64,000 nt of DNA from Ariolimax columbianus (Eukaryota > Mollusca > Gastropoda > Stylommatophora > Arionidae), in contig JAVGWX010000004.1 in the NCBI GenBank assembly GCA_036924085.1, positions 81,298,941-81,362,940 of the forward strand, given 5' to 3'. Under the pieces are notes generated by a model that was given only the letters and a program-made list of their open reading frames with translations, was not told the DNA's origin and searched no databases. Both the position numbers and the translations under genes were made by a program. Position 1 is the stretch's first letter. Every line of letters starts with the position of its first letter. This document shows positions 11,303 to 20,735 of the stretch, piece by piece.

Positions 11303-11840
11303 ATTTGCATTGTCACATGTCATGGGACTCATTCTTTAGAAGGTTTCCTCCTTCACAGTAGTCCTGAACACGTCTCGATTTCTGGCAAGACAACCCGCTT
11401 CACACACGGACATCTTCAAACTGTCAGTAATGTCGTTATATCTACTTCTGTGACGATCTCCTCCTTATGCGCCAAGCACTATACATCACACTGTCCGTGC
11501 CTCCAAGCCATTGTGTCTTTTCATAAACCTGAAATAACCTGACTCTTGTGATGTTATGTACATGCCAGGTTTCTTCTATACCTAGTTATTGCAAAATTTA
11601 TTTATTTGATTTCTTTTCCATTCAAGATATTGGTAATATCTTTTCTATAGTGCTTCATGTCCAAAGATGGTATCTTTTTTTGCATTAGTTTTTTTCAATG
11701 TGTCCCTGTTTCGTACCAATATGTTGCCTTAGGAAAAATACATGGCTTAACCACTTGAATCTTCGTTTTTTTTTTCTTTTGCCTTGCCTGGGGATTTCCA
11801 AACAATATGCATGGAACGTAGAAAATATATCATTTTTTGC
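11303..11840. other. no recognised gene; 3' flank of the neuropeptide gene
   Basis: Unassigned sequence downstream (minus-strand sense) of the neuropeptide gene. The region 11345-11560 may be old transposon sequence, but no motif was decisive. Confidence 0.4.
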
Positions 11841-11846
11841 TTTATT
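11841..11846 (-). promoter_or_regulatory. candidate poly(A) signal of the neuropeptide gene
   Basis: AATAAA on the minus strand (TTTATT on plus), about 230 nt past the neuropeptide stop codon. This is a plausible 3' UTR length, but AATAAA is frequent in such AT-rich DNA. Confidence 0.45.
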
Positions 11847-12077
11847 AGTACATGTACATTTGCTATGATTGTTTGTTTCGTTTTACAAATTAAATAGCAA
11901 TAAAAAAATGGTGATGAATTTCTGAACTTCAAAGAAGATTGTTTTGTTTATAATATCCAAATGATTTACTTAGCAAACTAAACTGAAGCATAACTCGCCA
12001 ACTCCTTGTTTGAAACTCTCAAATCACCTCTCCTCTTCTAGAGGGGGGAATGCCCGAAGGGTTAAGGATCCTCCTCT

Positions 12078-12689
12078 CTAACCGAAACGAACAAAATTTG
12101 AATATGCTCTTTTTCCGAGAGAGTTTTCAACTTCTTCATTCGCTGAAGCACTATCATCGGCTGCTTCCAGTTGATGTGGATTTGTGACCTGGTAATGTCG
12201 TTTCCCAATTCTGACAAAATTATGAAACTGTCGCTTTCTAGGAATAGCTTTGACGGAAGCGAGATCAGGATATCCGCTTTCGCCAAAGGCCAGTTTGGAC
12301 CTTTGCTCATCAGAGATTTGGCTCCATGGCCTGTTCAGAACAGCTCCCAAGTCCTTCGTAGAAATGTCGCCATCTTGAGAAGAATCGAACTTTGACGATA
12401 AGCTGTTTGTTTCTGTGTTTGCATCAAAACGCTTACCGAAGCGAATAAAATTATGCTGAGTAAACGGTGGCCTATTGACCTGTTCATTCTTTCGAATACG
12501 CTGTAGGTCTTCTATAAGCAGTCTTTCTCTGGCAGCAGCTTCCGGTTGTTGCTCTTCCAGGAACCGGAAGGCGTTTTCTATGTTCGCCAACATCTCCGAA
12601 ATGTGGTTCCGAGATGCTGAGTTATCATCTCTTTTACTTCGGTAAGGGCTATTTTCTCTTTGCTGGCTATATGCATCCGTTTTCAGCAT
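12078..12689 (-). CDS. FxRIamide/FVRIamide-type neuropeptide precursor, 3' terminal exon
   Basis: A secreted neuropeptide precursor. The exon starts after a good splice acceptor (TTTCCTCTTCAG, 12690-12701) and runs 203 codons to TAG. Residues counted from 12689: SKR 18-20; RK 66-67; amidated NFIRFG then KR at 85-87; RKR 151-153 before QFHNFVRI, G162, KR; GKR 192-194; and final AYSNFVRFG, where the amide-donor Gly is the last codon. Acidic spacers separate the peptides, as usual. Expected products are three FxR(I/F)amides plus a possible 27-residue Leu-amide (165-191). The family is known in molluscs and annelids; peptides act through GPCRs after prohormone convertase cleavage and C-terminal amidation. 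No signal peptide lies in this exon, so at least one 5' exon is missing; the open frame continuing to an ATG at 12716 reads through the acceptor and is probably intronic. Among RFamide-like families, FxRIamide fits best because of NFVRI-amide. Confidence 0.88.
   Translation of the reverse strand: MLKTDAYSQQRENSPYRSKRDDNSASRNHISEMLANIENAFRFLEEQQPEAAARERLLIEDLQRIRKNEQVNRPPFTQHNFIRFGKRFDANTETNSLSSKFDSSQDGDISTKDLGAVLNRPWSQISDEQRSKLAFGESGYPDLASVKAIPRKRQFHNFVRIGKRHYQVTNPHQLEAADDSASANEEVENSLGKRAYSNFVRFG
12081..12107 (-). other. predicted peptide AYSNFVRF-amide
   Basis: Follows GKR and ends with Gly directly before the stop codon, so no C-terminal basic cleavage is needed. Confidence 0.85.
12204..12230 (-). 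other. predicted peptide QFHNFVRI-amide
   Basis: Bounded by RKR before and GKR after. An N-terminal Gln suggests pyroglutamate formation. The RI-amide ending is the hallmark that places the precursor in the FxRIamide family. Confidence 0.85.
12435..12470 (-). other. predicted peptide ...PPFTQHNFIRF-amide
   Basis: Residues 74-85 of the exon, with Gly as amide donor, followed by KR. The N-terminus may lie earlier, after RK at 66-67, giving NEQVNRPPFTQHNFIRF-amide; or cleavage may occur at the single Arg before PPF. Confidence 0.8.
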
Positions 12690-12832
12690 CTGAAGAGGAA
12701 ATAAATTAAAATACACTTGGGTACAAACGACATTTTGCTGCAGTAATCTATAATTTATTCAGATTAGATGTGTTGACATTAATGTAAAAATATATCATGG
12801 TATATAGCTGGGAAACATACACGCAACGTAAC
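12690..12832 (-). other. intron upstream of the neuropeptide exon (3' part)
   Basis: The pyrimidine-rich stretch next to the exon (12690-12705) supports a 3' splice site. The 5' splice site and preceding exon were not identified. Confidence 0.6.
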
Positions 12833-12990
12833 TGAACTTAGCCTAACATAACCTAACTTAACCTAACTTAACATAACTAAACTTAACCTAACGTAACCTA
12901 ATTTAACTTAACTTAACTTAACCTAACTTAACCTAACTTAACCTAACTTACCCGAACTTAATCTAACTAAACTTAACTAAACTAAACTGC
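12833..12990. repeat. degenerate (CTAAC/TTAAC)n pentamer tract
   Basis: Units of AACCTAACTTA and variants over about 155 bp. Related pentamers form the tails of CR1 (GTTAA-rich) and SINE-B ((AACTA)n) here, so a retrotransposon tail is a likely origin. It is not the TTAGGG-type telomere repeat expected in a mollusc. Confidence 0.85.
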
Positions 12991-13099
12991 AAAAATAAAG
13001 CTGCATTGACAGATGACTACATCAGACTCATCTGTCATACGACTTTTCCCATTTCTGTGGTAGGGCAAGACAGAAGTGTGTAAGGGAGAGTACCTCACG

Positions 13100-13830
13100 G
13101 TGAGAGGCAGCCACATCCTTGATGGCCAAGATCAAAACCTGATTATAAACATAAATAAAACAAAGATAATGACCACCGACAAAACACAATGTCAGCATAA
13201 ATTTACAGTGGGTGGTGAGGAAATAGATCAGGTCACACATTTTGAATAACTGGACTTCAGAATTGACAGAAATGACGACTGCTCGAAACAAATCAGAAGA
13301 AGACTAGCCATGGCAATGCAGAGACTGAACAGCCTGAAGAAATTATGACAGAGCACCAACAAAACGATAAAAGTAAAAGTCCTCAGAGCCTGCGTTTTTC
13401 CTGTGGCAGCTTATGGCTGCGAATCATGGACGATTACCAAAACTTCCAGACAAAGAATCGAATCATTCGAGTCAAAATGTTACAGAAAGATCCTCAGAAT
13501 ACCCTAGACCGGAAAAAAAACAAATGTAGACATTCGGCAAGAGTTGAACATAGAGGAGAACTGGCTTATCAATTCCATTATGACCAGAACATGCTAATAC
13601 TTTGGTCATATCAAGAGACACAACGGTCTCGAGAGAACGGTGATGGAAGGTATGGTGCCAGGCAAAAGAGGAAGGGGTAGACCAAGAAGACGACGGCACC
13701 AAGATATCCAAGAATGCCTGAGTATGACTGGGGCAGGGGAATTTAAGTTTTGCCAAGGGAACGAGTTTCTTTCAGACAGACTGTGATGGGAGCGACGTTC
13801 TATAAAGGACATGCTACATGATGATAGGAT
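13100..13830 (+). pseudogene. RTE-like LINE, reverse-transcriptase C-terminal part
   Basis: Translating across frames gives INKTKIM, KFTVGGEEIDQVTHFEYL, QIRRRLAMAMQRLNSL, AYGCESWTITKTSRQRIESF, TNVDIRQELNIEENWL, YFGHIKRHNGLERTVMEG and KRGRGRPRRRWHQDIQE. This is a textbook succession for the region distal to YADD in RTE-like LINEs. Internal stops and frameshifts make it a pseudogene. Its very end (GAGTTTCTTTCAGACAGAC... near 13765) also matches the minus-strand remnant at 53.4-53.6 kb. It lies about 400 bp upstream of the neuropeptide exon (minus sense), probably in its intron or 5' flank. Confidence 0.92.
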
Positions 13831-13860
13831 AGTCGAGGAGTTTTTAGGGGTTTTAATTTA

Positions 13861-13922
13861 ATGTAACGTCACAATACTGGTTTAGAAGATTCTTCAGAGT
13901 ATATGTGCAACCAGTGTCTGGT
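13861..13922 (-). mobile_element. CR1-like LINE 3' terminus
   Basis: Reverse strand: ACTGGTTGCACATATACTCT...CTAAACCAGTATTGTGACGTTAC. It keeps the ACTGGTT/AACCAGT stem typical of the CR1 ends in this window. Confidence 0.75.
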
Positions 13923-14094
13923 CTTTCCTGTAACCGCAAGAGGTAGTCGGGGGCTTCAATCAGCATGTAAACGATATGTTTTGGGCATCTTGAAAACTTG
14001 GCAGGGTCCAATCTCTCTCGGGCGATGTGTTTAGCTCATTATTGTCCGGTATGTACATTTGACAGTCACAACAAAAACAGACACTGTCTGCAAA

Positions 14095-14210
14095 TATAAC
14101 TAAGGGCGCCAATCTTGTGAAGTTCAGCTGTGTGCACTGAACTGTGGAAATGTGACACATTGGAACCGAAATACTATTACATATAGCTGATGATCATGCG
14201 ACGATAATCG
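14095..14210 (+). repeat. dispersed repeat segment C
   Basis: GCCAATCTTGTGAAGTTCAG-CTGTGTGCACTGAACTGTG and following bases recur in reverse at 30.35-30.48 kb and 34.6-34.73 kb. Unclassified. Confidence 0.55.
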
Positions 14211-14394
14211 GATGTAACAAAATAAAAACACCAAACAATTTTCCAACTAAGTAATACAAATGGATAACAGCAACACGTTTCCGTGGGCACAATCAGAAGT
14301 CGTCGACTAGTGGCCTCTCAGCATCCATAATGGACTGAAACACGAGAGCAAAGTTAGATCCGAGGTCTGTTAGGTGACATTTTTGCTGCTCTCC

Positions 14395-14785
14395 CTGTAG
14401 GTAATAGTATCACATCCAGACTGTAGACCTACTATATGGCAGGGAAAAATGGACATGTAACTAAGAGTATCACATCATGAATGTAGACCTACTATATGGC
14501 AGGGAAAAATGGACATGTAACTAAGAGTATCACATCATGACTGTAGACCTACTATATGGCAGGGAAACATGGACATGTAACTAAGAGTATCACATCCAGA
14601 CTATAGACCTACTATATGGCAGGGAAACATGGACATATAACTAAGAGTATCACATCCAGACTGTAGACCTACTTTATGGCAGGGAAACATGGACATGTAA
14701 CTAATAGTATCACATCCAGACTGTAGACCTACTATATGGCTGTGAAGCATGGATATGTAGTTAAGAGTATCCCATCCAGACTTTA
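14395..14785. repeat. 60-bp tandem repeat, LINE-derived
   Basis: Six and a half units of exactly 60 bp, containing TGTAGACCTACTATATGGCA and GTATCACATC. In one frame each unit reads HIQTVDLLYGRETWTCN-stop; the last, divergent unit reads TVDLLYGCEAWICS and continues HPDFKC. 'LLYGCETW' is a standard LINE reverse-transcriptase landmark, so a LINE fragment appears to have been tandemly amplified. Confidence 0.92.
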
Positions 14786-14819
14786 AATGCAGATTTTTTT
14801 AATTTACTAATTTCAGAAA

Positions 14820-15362
14820 GCCAAATGTCACATGTCAAATGTCGACTGTCAAATGCCCAATGTCAAACGATGCCTGTCAAATATCGCCTGTCAAATGTCG
14901 CCTGTCAAATATCGTTGTCAAATGTCGCCTGTCAAATGTCGCCTGTCAAATGTCGCCCCTCAAATATCACCAGTCAAATGTCTTCTGTCAAATGACGACT
15001 GCCTGTAAAATATCACCTGTCAAATGTCGCCTGTGAAATGTCGTCCGTTAAATGTCCCCAGTCAAATGACGCATGTTAAACGTCGTCCGTATAATGTCCC
15101 TTGTCAAATCACACCTGTCAAATGTCGCCAGTGAAATGTCGCCCGTAAAATGTCCCCCTTCAAATGACACCTGTCAAATATTTCCTGTCAAATGTCGGCT
15201 GTCAAACGTTGCCCGTCAAATGTCGCCTGTCTTTAGTAGATCGACAAATGTTGACTGTCAGGGCTACATGTCATATGTCGCCGTTAAATGATGCCCGTCA
15301 AATGTCGCCTGCTTTTAGTAGACCGTCAAATGTCCCCTGTCAAATGACACATGTCAAGTGTC
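14820..15362. repeat. 14-16-bp minisatellite, CTGTCAAATGTCGC core
   Basis: About 35 degenerate copies of CTGTCAAATGTCGC over 540 bp. The open frames rich in SNVxCQMSPVK are by-products. Confidence 0.92.
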
Positions 15363-15563
15363 GCCTGTACGTTTCCCAAGTTCAAAAGCAAAGGAAGGAA
15401 TAATAGCACTGTAACCTGCATGGCATGTTGTAAGAGACGTCAAAGAATGGTTGAACATGGGGATGACTACACGATCCTGCAGAAAATACACGCAACAAAG
15501 CAAACAAAACGGGGCCTTTACACAGCATGGTATAAGTGAACAGATACATCTTGACTCATGTAA
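15363..15563. other. spacer before the mariner element
   Basis: No recognised feature. Confidence 0.3.
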
Positions 15564-15727
15564 TACGAGGCGTGTTAAAATAAAGCCGGACCTAACTACA
15601 CCAAGTGAACATACGTACGATGCGCATAATGACGTCACTTCATGTGTAAACAGGACATACCAACCGTCAAGTTTCCAAACTGTCATTATCCTTTGACTCA
15701 TAGTTTCTTCAACAGACCGTTGAAAAC

Positions 15728-16060
15728 ATGGCGTGTGTGATACAGAATCCGTCCAGAGTTGATATACAAGCGGTGATTCGATTTCAAACAGCTGAAGGAT
15801 GTCGACCAGTTGACGTTAATCGCAGAATGCAGGCAGTGTATAGTGACAAAAGTGTGTTGAAGACAACAGTGAAGAAGATGTTTAAAGAAGGACGTGACTT
15901 AACGAAAGATCTTCCGAGACCAGGTCAAGCGTATATTGTTGCCATAGAAGATGCCATCGCCAAAATTGATGCAGCAATTCGGTTGAACCGTCGCCGGAGC
16001 TTTTGTTCGCTAGCAGAGGAATTCGCTGTGTCGCTAGAGACAGTTCAAATGGGGGGTTAG
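15728..16060 (+). pseudogene. mariner transposase N-terminal fragment (HTH DNA-binding domain)
   Basis: 110 codons from ATG to TAG. Residues about 12-60 carry the first helix-turn-helix of mariner transposases (VDIQAVIRFQTAEGCRPVDV, AVYSDKSVLKTTVKK, KEGRDLTKDLPRPGQ). Residues about 75-107 look like the second helix-turn-helix (RSFCSLAEEFAVSLETVQ). The DDD/DDE catalytic domain is absent because the sequence turns into an inverted copy of itself at 16099. The fragment could bind its inverted repeats but not catalyse transposition. Confidence 0.85.
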
Positions 16061-16153
16061 CAAGAAACTGAAGTATCGGAAGGTGTTCACAATGAGTACC
16101 GATACTTCAGTTTCTTGCTAATCACCATTTGAACTGTCCATTACGACACAACG
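16023..16153. repeat. central inverted repeat inside the mariner element
   Basis: Arms of about 56 bp: left TCGCTGTGTCGCTAGAGACA through AAGAAACTGAAGTATCGG, right its reverse complement from CCGATACTTCAGTTTCTTGC. A loop of about 20 bp separates them. The right arm is an inverted copy of the end of the transposase frame. Confidence 0.9.
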
Positions 16154-16270
16154 AAATTTTCAAACTTGACAGTTGGTATGTGCTGTTTACACCTGAAGTG
16201 ACGTCATCATGCGCATCGTACGTATGTTCACTTGATGTAGCTAGGTCCGGTTTCATTTGAACACTCCTCG

Positions 16271-16560
16271 TAACACACATACACAGCCGTGATTACCCAA
16301 AACAAATCAACATCAAATTCAGCCAGAGATTAATGAGAGATAGTTGGGCGAATTCCAAGAACAATTTAATATTGTAATCAACTCATAAGGGAGGCGAGTC
16401 GTGGGTGGGATAAAGAAAACCAAGAGTCAAGATCTCGAAGGGAAATTCTAAGACAATGAATTCTCGCGGAGTCGAAAAGATGGTCACGAACCATCACGTT
16501 CCCTAGAGAGAGCAGACATCCTAATAAGCAAAGCGTAGAATGAATTAAATTGATTGTAAA
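16271..16560. other. no recognised feature
   Basis: Single-copy-looking stretch after the mariner element. Confidence 0.4.
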
Positions 16561-16768
16561 TAATAGACAGACACAGACAGGAAGGCAGACAGAAAGACAG
16601 ACGGATAGACAGATGGATGGATGTATGGTTCGATGAATGAATGAATTAATGAATGTGATCAATTAATGGATGGATGAATGGGTGGATACAGACACACAGG
16701 CAGGCACATAGCAAGACAGACAGATAGAAGGATGCATGGTTGGATAGTTGGATGGTTGGATGGTTGGA
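16561..16768. repeat. (GACA)/(GGAT) microsatellite patches
   Basis: AGACAGACAGA, GGATGGATG, GAATGAATGAAT and TTGGATGGTTGGATG tracts. Confidence 0.8.
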
Positions 16769-16822
16769 TGTTGTTATTATTGAATGCCCACATTGAGTAG
16801 GATTACTCTTTGTGCGCCCTAA

Positions 16823-16825
<3 letters not shown>
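16769..16825 (-). mobile_element. family T terminal fragment
   Basis: TTGTTATTATTGAATGCCCA-CATTGAGTAGGATTACTC and TTGTGCGCCCT match the microsatellite-proximal end of family T (compare 22876 and 49295). The rest of the body is replaced by GATA repeats and unrelated sequence, but the 38-bp array follows at 17210. Confidence 0.7.
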
Positions 16826-17088
<263 letters not shown>

Positions 17089-17209
17089 GCACCCCACTTC
17101 AATACACTTTTAACATGGTGACGTAACTTCCTCCTTGTTGGTTCTAAACATTTGCTCATAATGTACTGAAATAGCCCTTGCTTGGCATACTTGGTGTTGA
17201 CCTCGGGGT
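17089..17209. other. spacer between GATA and the 38-bp array
   Basis: About 120 bp not clearly matching the family T body. Confidence 0.3.
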
Positions 17210-18100
17210 CTATATTTAGTATGTTTTACCTGACCCTGACTAATATTGTTCGATTAGTATGTTTTACCTGACCCTGACTAACATTGTTCGATTAGTATGT
17301 GTTAACTGACCTTGACTAACATTGTTCGATTGGTATGTGTTACCTGACCTTGACTAACATTGTTCGATTAGTATGTGTTACCTGACCCTGACTAACATTG
17401 TTCGATTAGTATGTTTTACCTGACCCTGACTAATATTGTTCGATTAGTATTTTTTACCTGACCCTGACTAACATTGTTCGATTAGTATGTGTTACCTGAC
17501 CCTGAATAACATTGTTCGATTAGTATGTTTTACCTGACCCTGACTAACATTGTTCGATTAGTATGTTTTACCTGACCCTGACTAATATGGTTCGATTAGT
17601 ATCTTTTACCTGACCCTGACTAACATTGTTCGATTAGTATGTTTTACCTGACCCTGACTAATATTGTTCGATTAGTATGTTTTACCTGACCCTGACTAAC
17701 ATTGTTCGATTAGTATGTTTTACCTGACCCTGACTAACATTGTTCGATTAGTATGTTTTACCTGACCCTGACTAATTTGTTCGATTAGTATGTTTTACCT
17801 GACCCTGACTAACATTGTTCGATTAGTATGTTTTACCTGACCTTGACTAACATTGTTCGATTAGTATGTTTTACCTGACCCTGACTAACATTGTTCGATT
17901 AGTATGTTTTACCTGACCCTGACTAATATTGTTCGATTAGTATGTTTTACCTGACCCTGACTAACATTGTTCGATTAGTATGTTTTACCTGACCCTGACT
18001 AATATTGTTCGATTAGTATGTTTTACCTGACCCTGACTAACATTGTTCGATTAGTATGTTTTACCTGACCCTGACTAATATTGTTCGATTAGTATGTTTT
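17210..18100. repeat. 38-bp tandem array, family T unit expanded
   Basis: About 23 highly similar units containing TTCGATTAGTATGTTTTACC and TGACCCTGACTAACATTG. Spacing between successive TGACCCTGAC starts (17231, 17269) is 38 bp. The unit is homologous to the 37-bp minisatellite of family T at 23.2 and 49.6 kb (GATCAGTATGTTTTGCC, TGACCCTGACTAACATGT). Confidence 0.95.
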
Positions 18101-18179
18101 GACTTACAGGACATAACTCTCATCTCCCCATGTATGGCTAAATATTTTGTGATGTTTCCTGGGGGTGAGTGCGCTGTGT

Positions 18180-18290
18180 GGAACAGGGACTTGAATAGCA
18201 CCACTTGTACATAGAAGATAGTACCACGTGTACACAGAAAATATCACCACTTGTACACAGAAAATAGTACCACGTGTACACACAGAAAAC
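18180..18290. repeat. short CCAC(T/G)TGTACACAGAAAAT repeats
   Basis: Four degenerate units of about 25-30 bp. Confidence 0.7.
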
Positions 18291-18359
18291 ACGCTGCAAG
18301 ATGTGACTAACAATGAAATCTGTTGATATAGGTTTAGACTGGATAGGAAAGGAATCTGT

Positions 18360-18915
18360 TGGTTCAGCTTTGCAGTCTGGACATGAAAGACATAAGTTCG
18401 TGAAGGTTTACTTTCTTGACGTGAAAGATATAAGTTGGTGAAGGTTTTCAGTCTGGACATGAAAGACATAAGTTCGTGAAGGTTTACTATCTTGACGTGA
18501 AAGATATAAGTTGGTGAAGGTTTTCAGTCTGGACATGAAAGACATAAGTTGGTGGAGGTTTGCAGTCTGGACATGAAAGACATAAGTTCCTCAAGGTTTG
18601 CAATCTGGACATGAAAGACATAGGTTTATGAAGGTTTGCAGTCTGGACACTGAAGACATCTGTTGGTGAAGGTTTGCAATCTGGATATGAAAGACATAAG
18701 TTCATGAAAGTTTGCGGTCTGGACATGAAAGACATAAGTTCCTCAAGGTTTGCAATCTGGACATGAAAGACATAAGTTCCTCAAGGTTTGCAATCTGGAC
18801 ATGAAAGACATCTGTTGGTGAAGGTTTGCAGTCTGAACATGAAAGACATCTGTTGGTGAAGGTTTACAGTCTAGACACGGAATGACATAAGTTCATGAAG
18901 GTTTACAAGCTGGCC
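18360..18915. repeat. 38-bp tandem array, CAGTCTGGACATGAAAGACA core
   Basis: About 14 units with TTTGCAGTCTGGACATGAAA and GACATAAGTT. Period 38 bp (GACATAAG at 18541 and 18579). The sequence is unrelated to the preceding 38-bp array. Confidence 0.92.
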
Positions 18916-19169
18916 ATTCTACTCTAAGTTACCTGCATTTCATTCTGAGAACTTTCTGCTCTCAACGGCCAGCTATACATTACAAGTGTCAAGGTCAGGG
19001 AAAGAGCTGTGAGCGTCATTTTTTCTTGTTTCTGAAACATGAATGAAAAAAAAAAAAAAAAAAAAAATTAGCAGGGGGCTTGTTTTGTAAATACAACAAA
19101 TATGTTTCTTCTGTTCATTGTATGTTCTTGTTGTTTCTTGTGTATGTAGCCATTGGTAAGTAGCTAGAT
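18916..19169. other. unassigned; includes an A-run
   Basis: An A-run at about 19046-19068 may be a retroposon tail. No element body was recognised. Confidence 0.35.
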
Positions 19170-19720
19170 AACGCGCGCAGTCGACAAGGACGCGTCGCGA
19201 CAGCCGTCCATAAACACGATGAATGGCCGTGTCCCGGCTGCATTCGATGAAGATGATGTCATTCCGATATGACCTAACGAGGTGGTGCGTGGACAACCGC
19301 TGGGCGGGAACATTATTCATAGGATTGTTTTCTATCTTGATATACACGGCTTGCTTTAAGATCTAGTGGGCTGGGAAGTTCTCGGTAAAGCGGCCCATAT
19401 GTCCTAATAGGACCAAACGGCGGCGGTTTACTGTGGTGAGTGTGCTTTCGAGGCCTATGACTTCGTCGTTTGAAACTGGTTATGCATGTGGAATTCCTAA
19501 ATGCGGTTCTGACCACTCTACAGAATAGTCCAGATTTCAGTAGGATTGATACGACACAGTTTATGTAAATTCGTAGCTTGGGTTTCATTGAAATGCTATG
19601 CTGAATCCATACTTGATACAGGGCCTTCATAGTCATTGCCATATAGTCATATCCGCAGTTATTGCTGCAAATCATGTATCCAGAGGACGGCAAATTGGAA
19701 AAGCTACTGGATATTTTAAG
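19170..19720 (-). pseudogene. degenerate LINE C-terminal fragment
   Basis: Minus-strand frames give KLRIYINCVVSILL, then RRRLVLLGHMGRFTENFPAH, and later RLSRRVLVDCARYL. These resemble 'LRIYN.CVVS.LLYGSE', 'RRR.LGH..R...N..P' and a 'GRP...W' block. Heavily decayed. Confidence 0.55.
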
Positions 19721-19782
19721 ATCATGCACGATAGCGAATGATGGTGTCAAGGTCTGGTGAAATATATTGACTCCCATATCAC

Positions 19783-19970
19783 GTCCACATCACGATTCTT
19801 GAAACGGATTGTGTTACAGCAGCTTGGTCAACAAAGTGGTATTATGAGTGGAATTTATGTAATACTGCATCTATTGAGAAGCTTAGCATCGCACTTTTAA
19901 CAGCATTACCTAAGAACACCTTTTACATTTGACCCTGGATAAAAGAATAGCTAGTCTACGAGTGACCTAA
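19783..19970. repeat. short dispersed repeat (like 1535-1600)
   Basis: CACGTCCACATCACGA and GTGTTACAGCAGCTTGGTCA resemble 1535-1600. No class assigned. Confidence 0.4.
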
Positions 19971-20129
19971 AACAACAACTTCATGCCAATGGAAAGAGCC
20001 AACAACAAGATTGATCAACACAACAAAGGACAGAGAATAGCAGAGCAAGAAGAAGCTAGACAGTTTAACAGAATGTCACAGTTGAGATTCAAATCTTTAA
20101 GTAATAAACAGACAAAACTGACCAAAATT

Positions 20130-20735
20130 GTGGAAACGTCTACTTCTTCTTCGTCTTTTACTTCTTCTTCTCCTTCGTCTTCTACTTCGTCTTCTTCTTC
20201 GTCTTCTACTTCTTCTTTTTCTTCGTCTTCCACTTCTTCTTCTTCTTCGTCTTCTACTTCTTCTTCTTCGATCAACTGATGCAACTCTTCTAGCCCAGTG
20301 ACGTTGACGAAGGATACTGCGCTTCAGGTCTTCGCCGGTCTGCAACAGCTTTTCGAGCATGGTCGGTCCCCCTTTGGTCTGTATGGGTAGGGCAGTTCTG
20401 CAGAATATGTTCTGGTGTTTGCTTAGGTGCTCCACAATCGCACGCGGCAGTGTCTCTGAGACCCATTCTGTAGAGGTAGCCCTTGAGTCTACAATGTCCT
20501 ATTCTGAGTATGAAGATCTTTGTCTGCCAAGTTTGTCTATGCTGTCATTTTCTGGCTTGTATTCTTTGTGATGGTCTCTGTACTCCGTCCTCGTGGATAG
20601 TTTGATGAGTGCCATTGCTTCTTCATAGTGCTGTGGATGGCGAGTTTACACGCCGCCACTTCCGACTTCATCGAGCTCACCAGCCTTCACGTTTCCAAAG
20701 ATCGCACAGTGGGCGGGAATCTACTATAGGACTAG
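20130..20735 (-). pseudogene. RNase H-type LINE 3' end with long GAA-rich tail
   Basis: Minus strand begins IPAHCAIFGNVKAGELDEVG, the RNase H His motif (compare WVPSHCNIQGNEKAD at 40.3 kb). It continues YEEAMALIKLSTRTEYRDHHKEY, then CDCGAPKQTPEHILQNCPT (frameshifted) and HTDQR. The 3' end is a GAA/GACGAA-rich tail (20138-20275, TTC/TCG on plus). Same family as 2990-3480. Confidence 0.82.

Larger units (their letters stand above)
15566..16270 (+). mobile_element. mariner-like element with long terminal inverted repeats and internal hairpin
   Basis: Flanked by TA on both sides (15564-15565 and 16271-16272), the Tc1/mariner target duplication. The left end CGAGGCGTGTTAAAATAAAG is inverted at the right end (CGAGGAGTGTTCAAATGAAA). 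Similarity between ends continues about 110 bp, including the shared stretch AAGTGAACATACGTACGATG. The interior has a truncated transposase frame and a central palindrome (16023-16153). At about 705 bp it is far shorter than a full mariner (about 1.3 kb) and lacks the catalytic region, so it is non-autonomous. Confidence 0.92.

Noticed and set aside
12690..12716. ATG at 12716 as the start of the neuropeptide CDS
   Set aside because: The first nine codons overlap a strong splice-acceptor sequence, and no signal peptide results. An upstream exon is more likely.
12833..12990. Interstitial telomere repeat
   Set aside because: Units are CTAAC/TTAAC mixtures, not the CCCTAA/TTAGGG expected in molluscs; retroposon-tail origin fits better.
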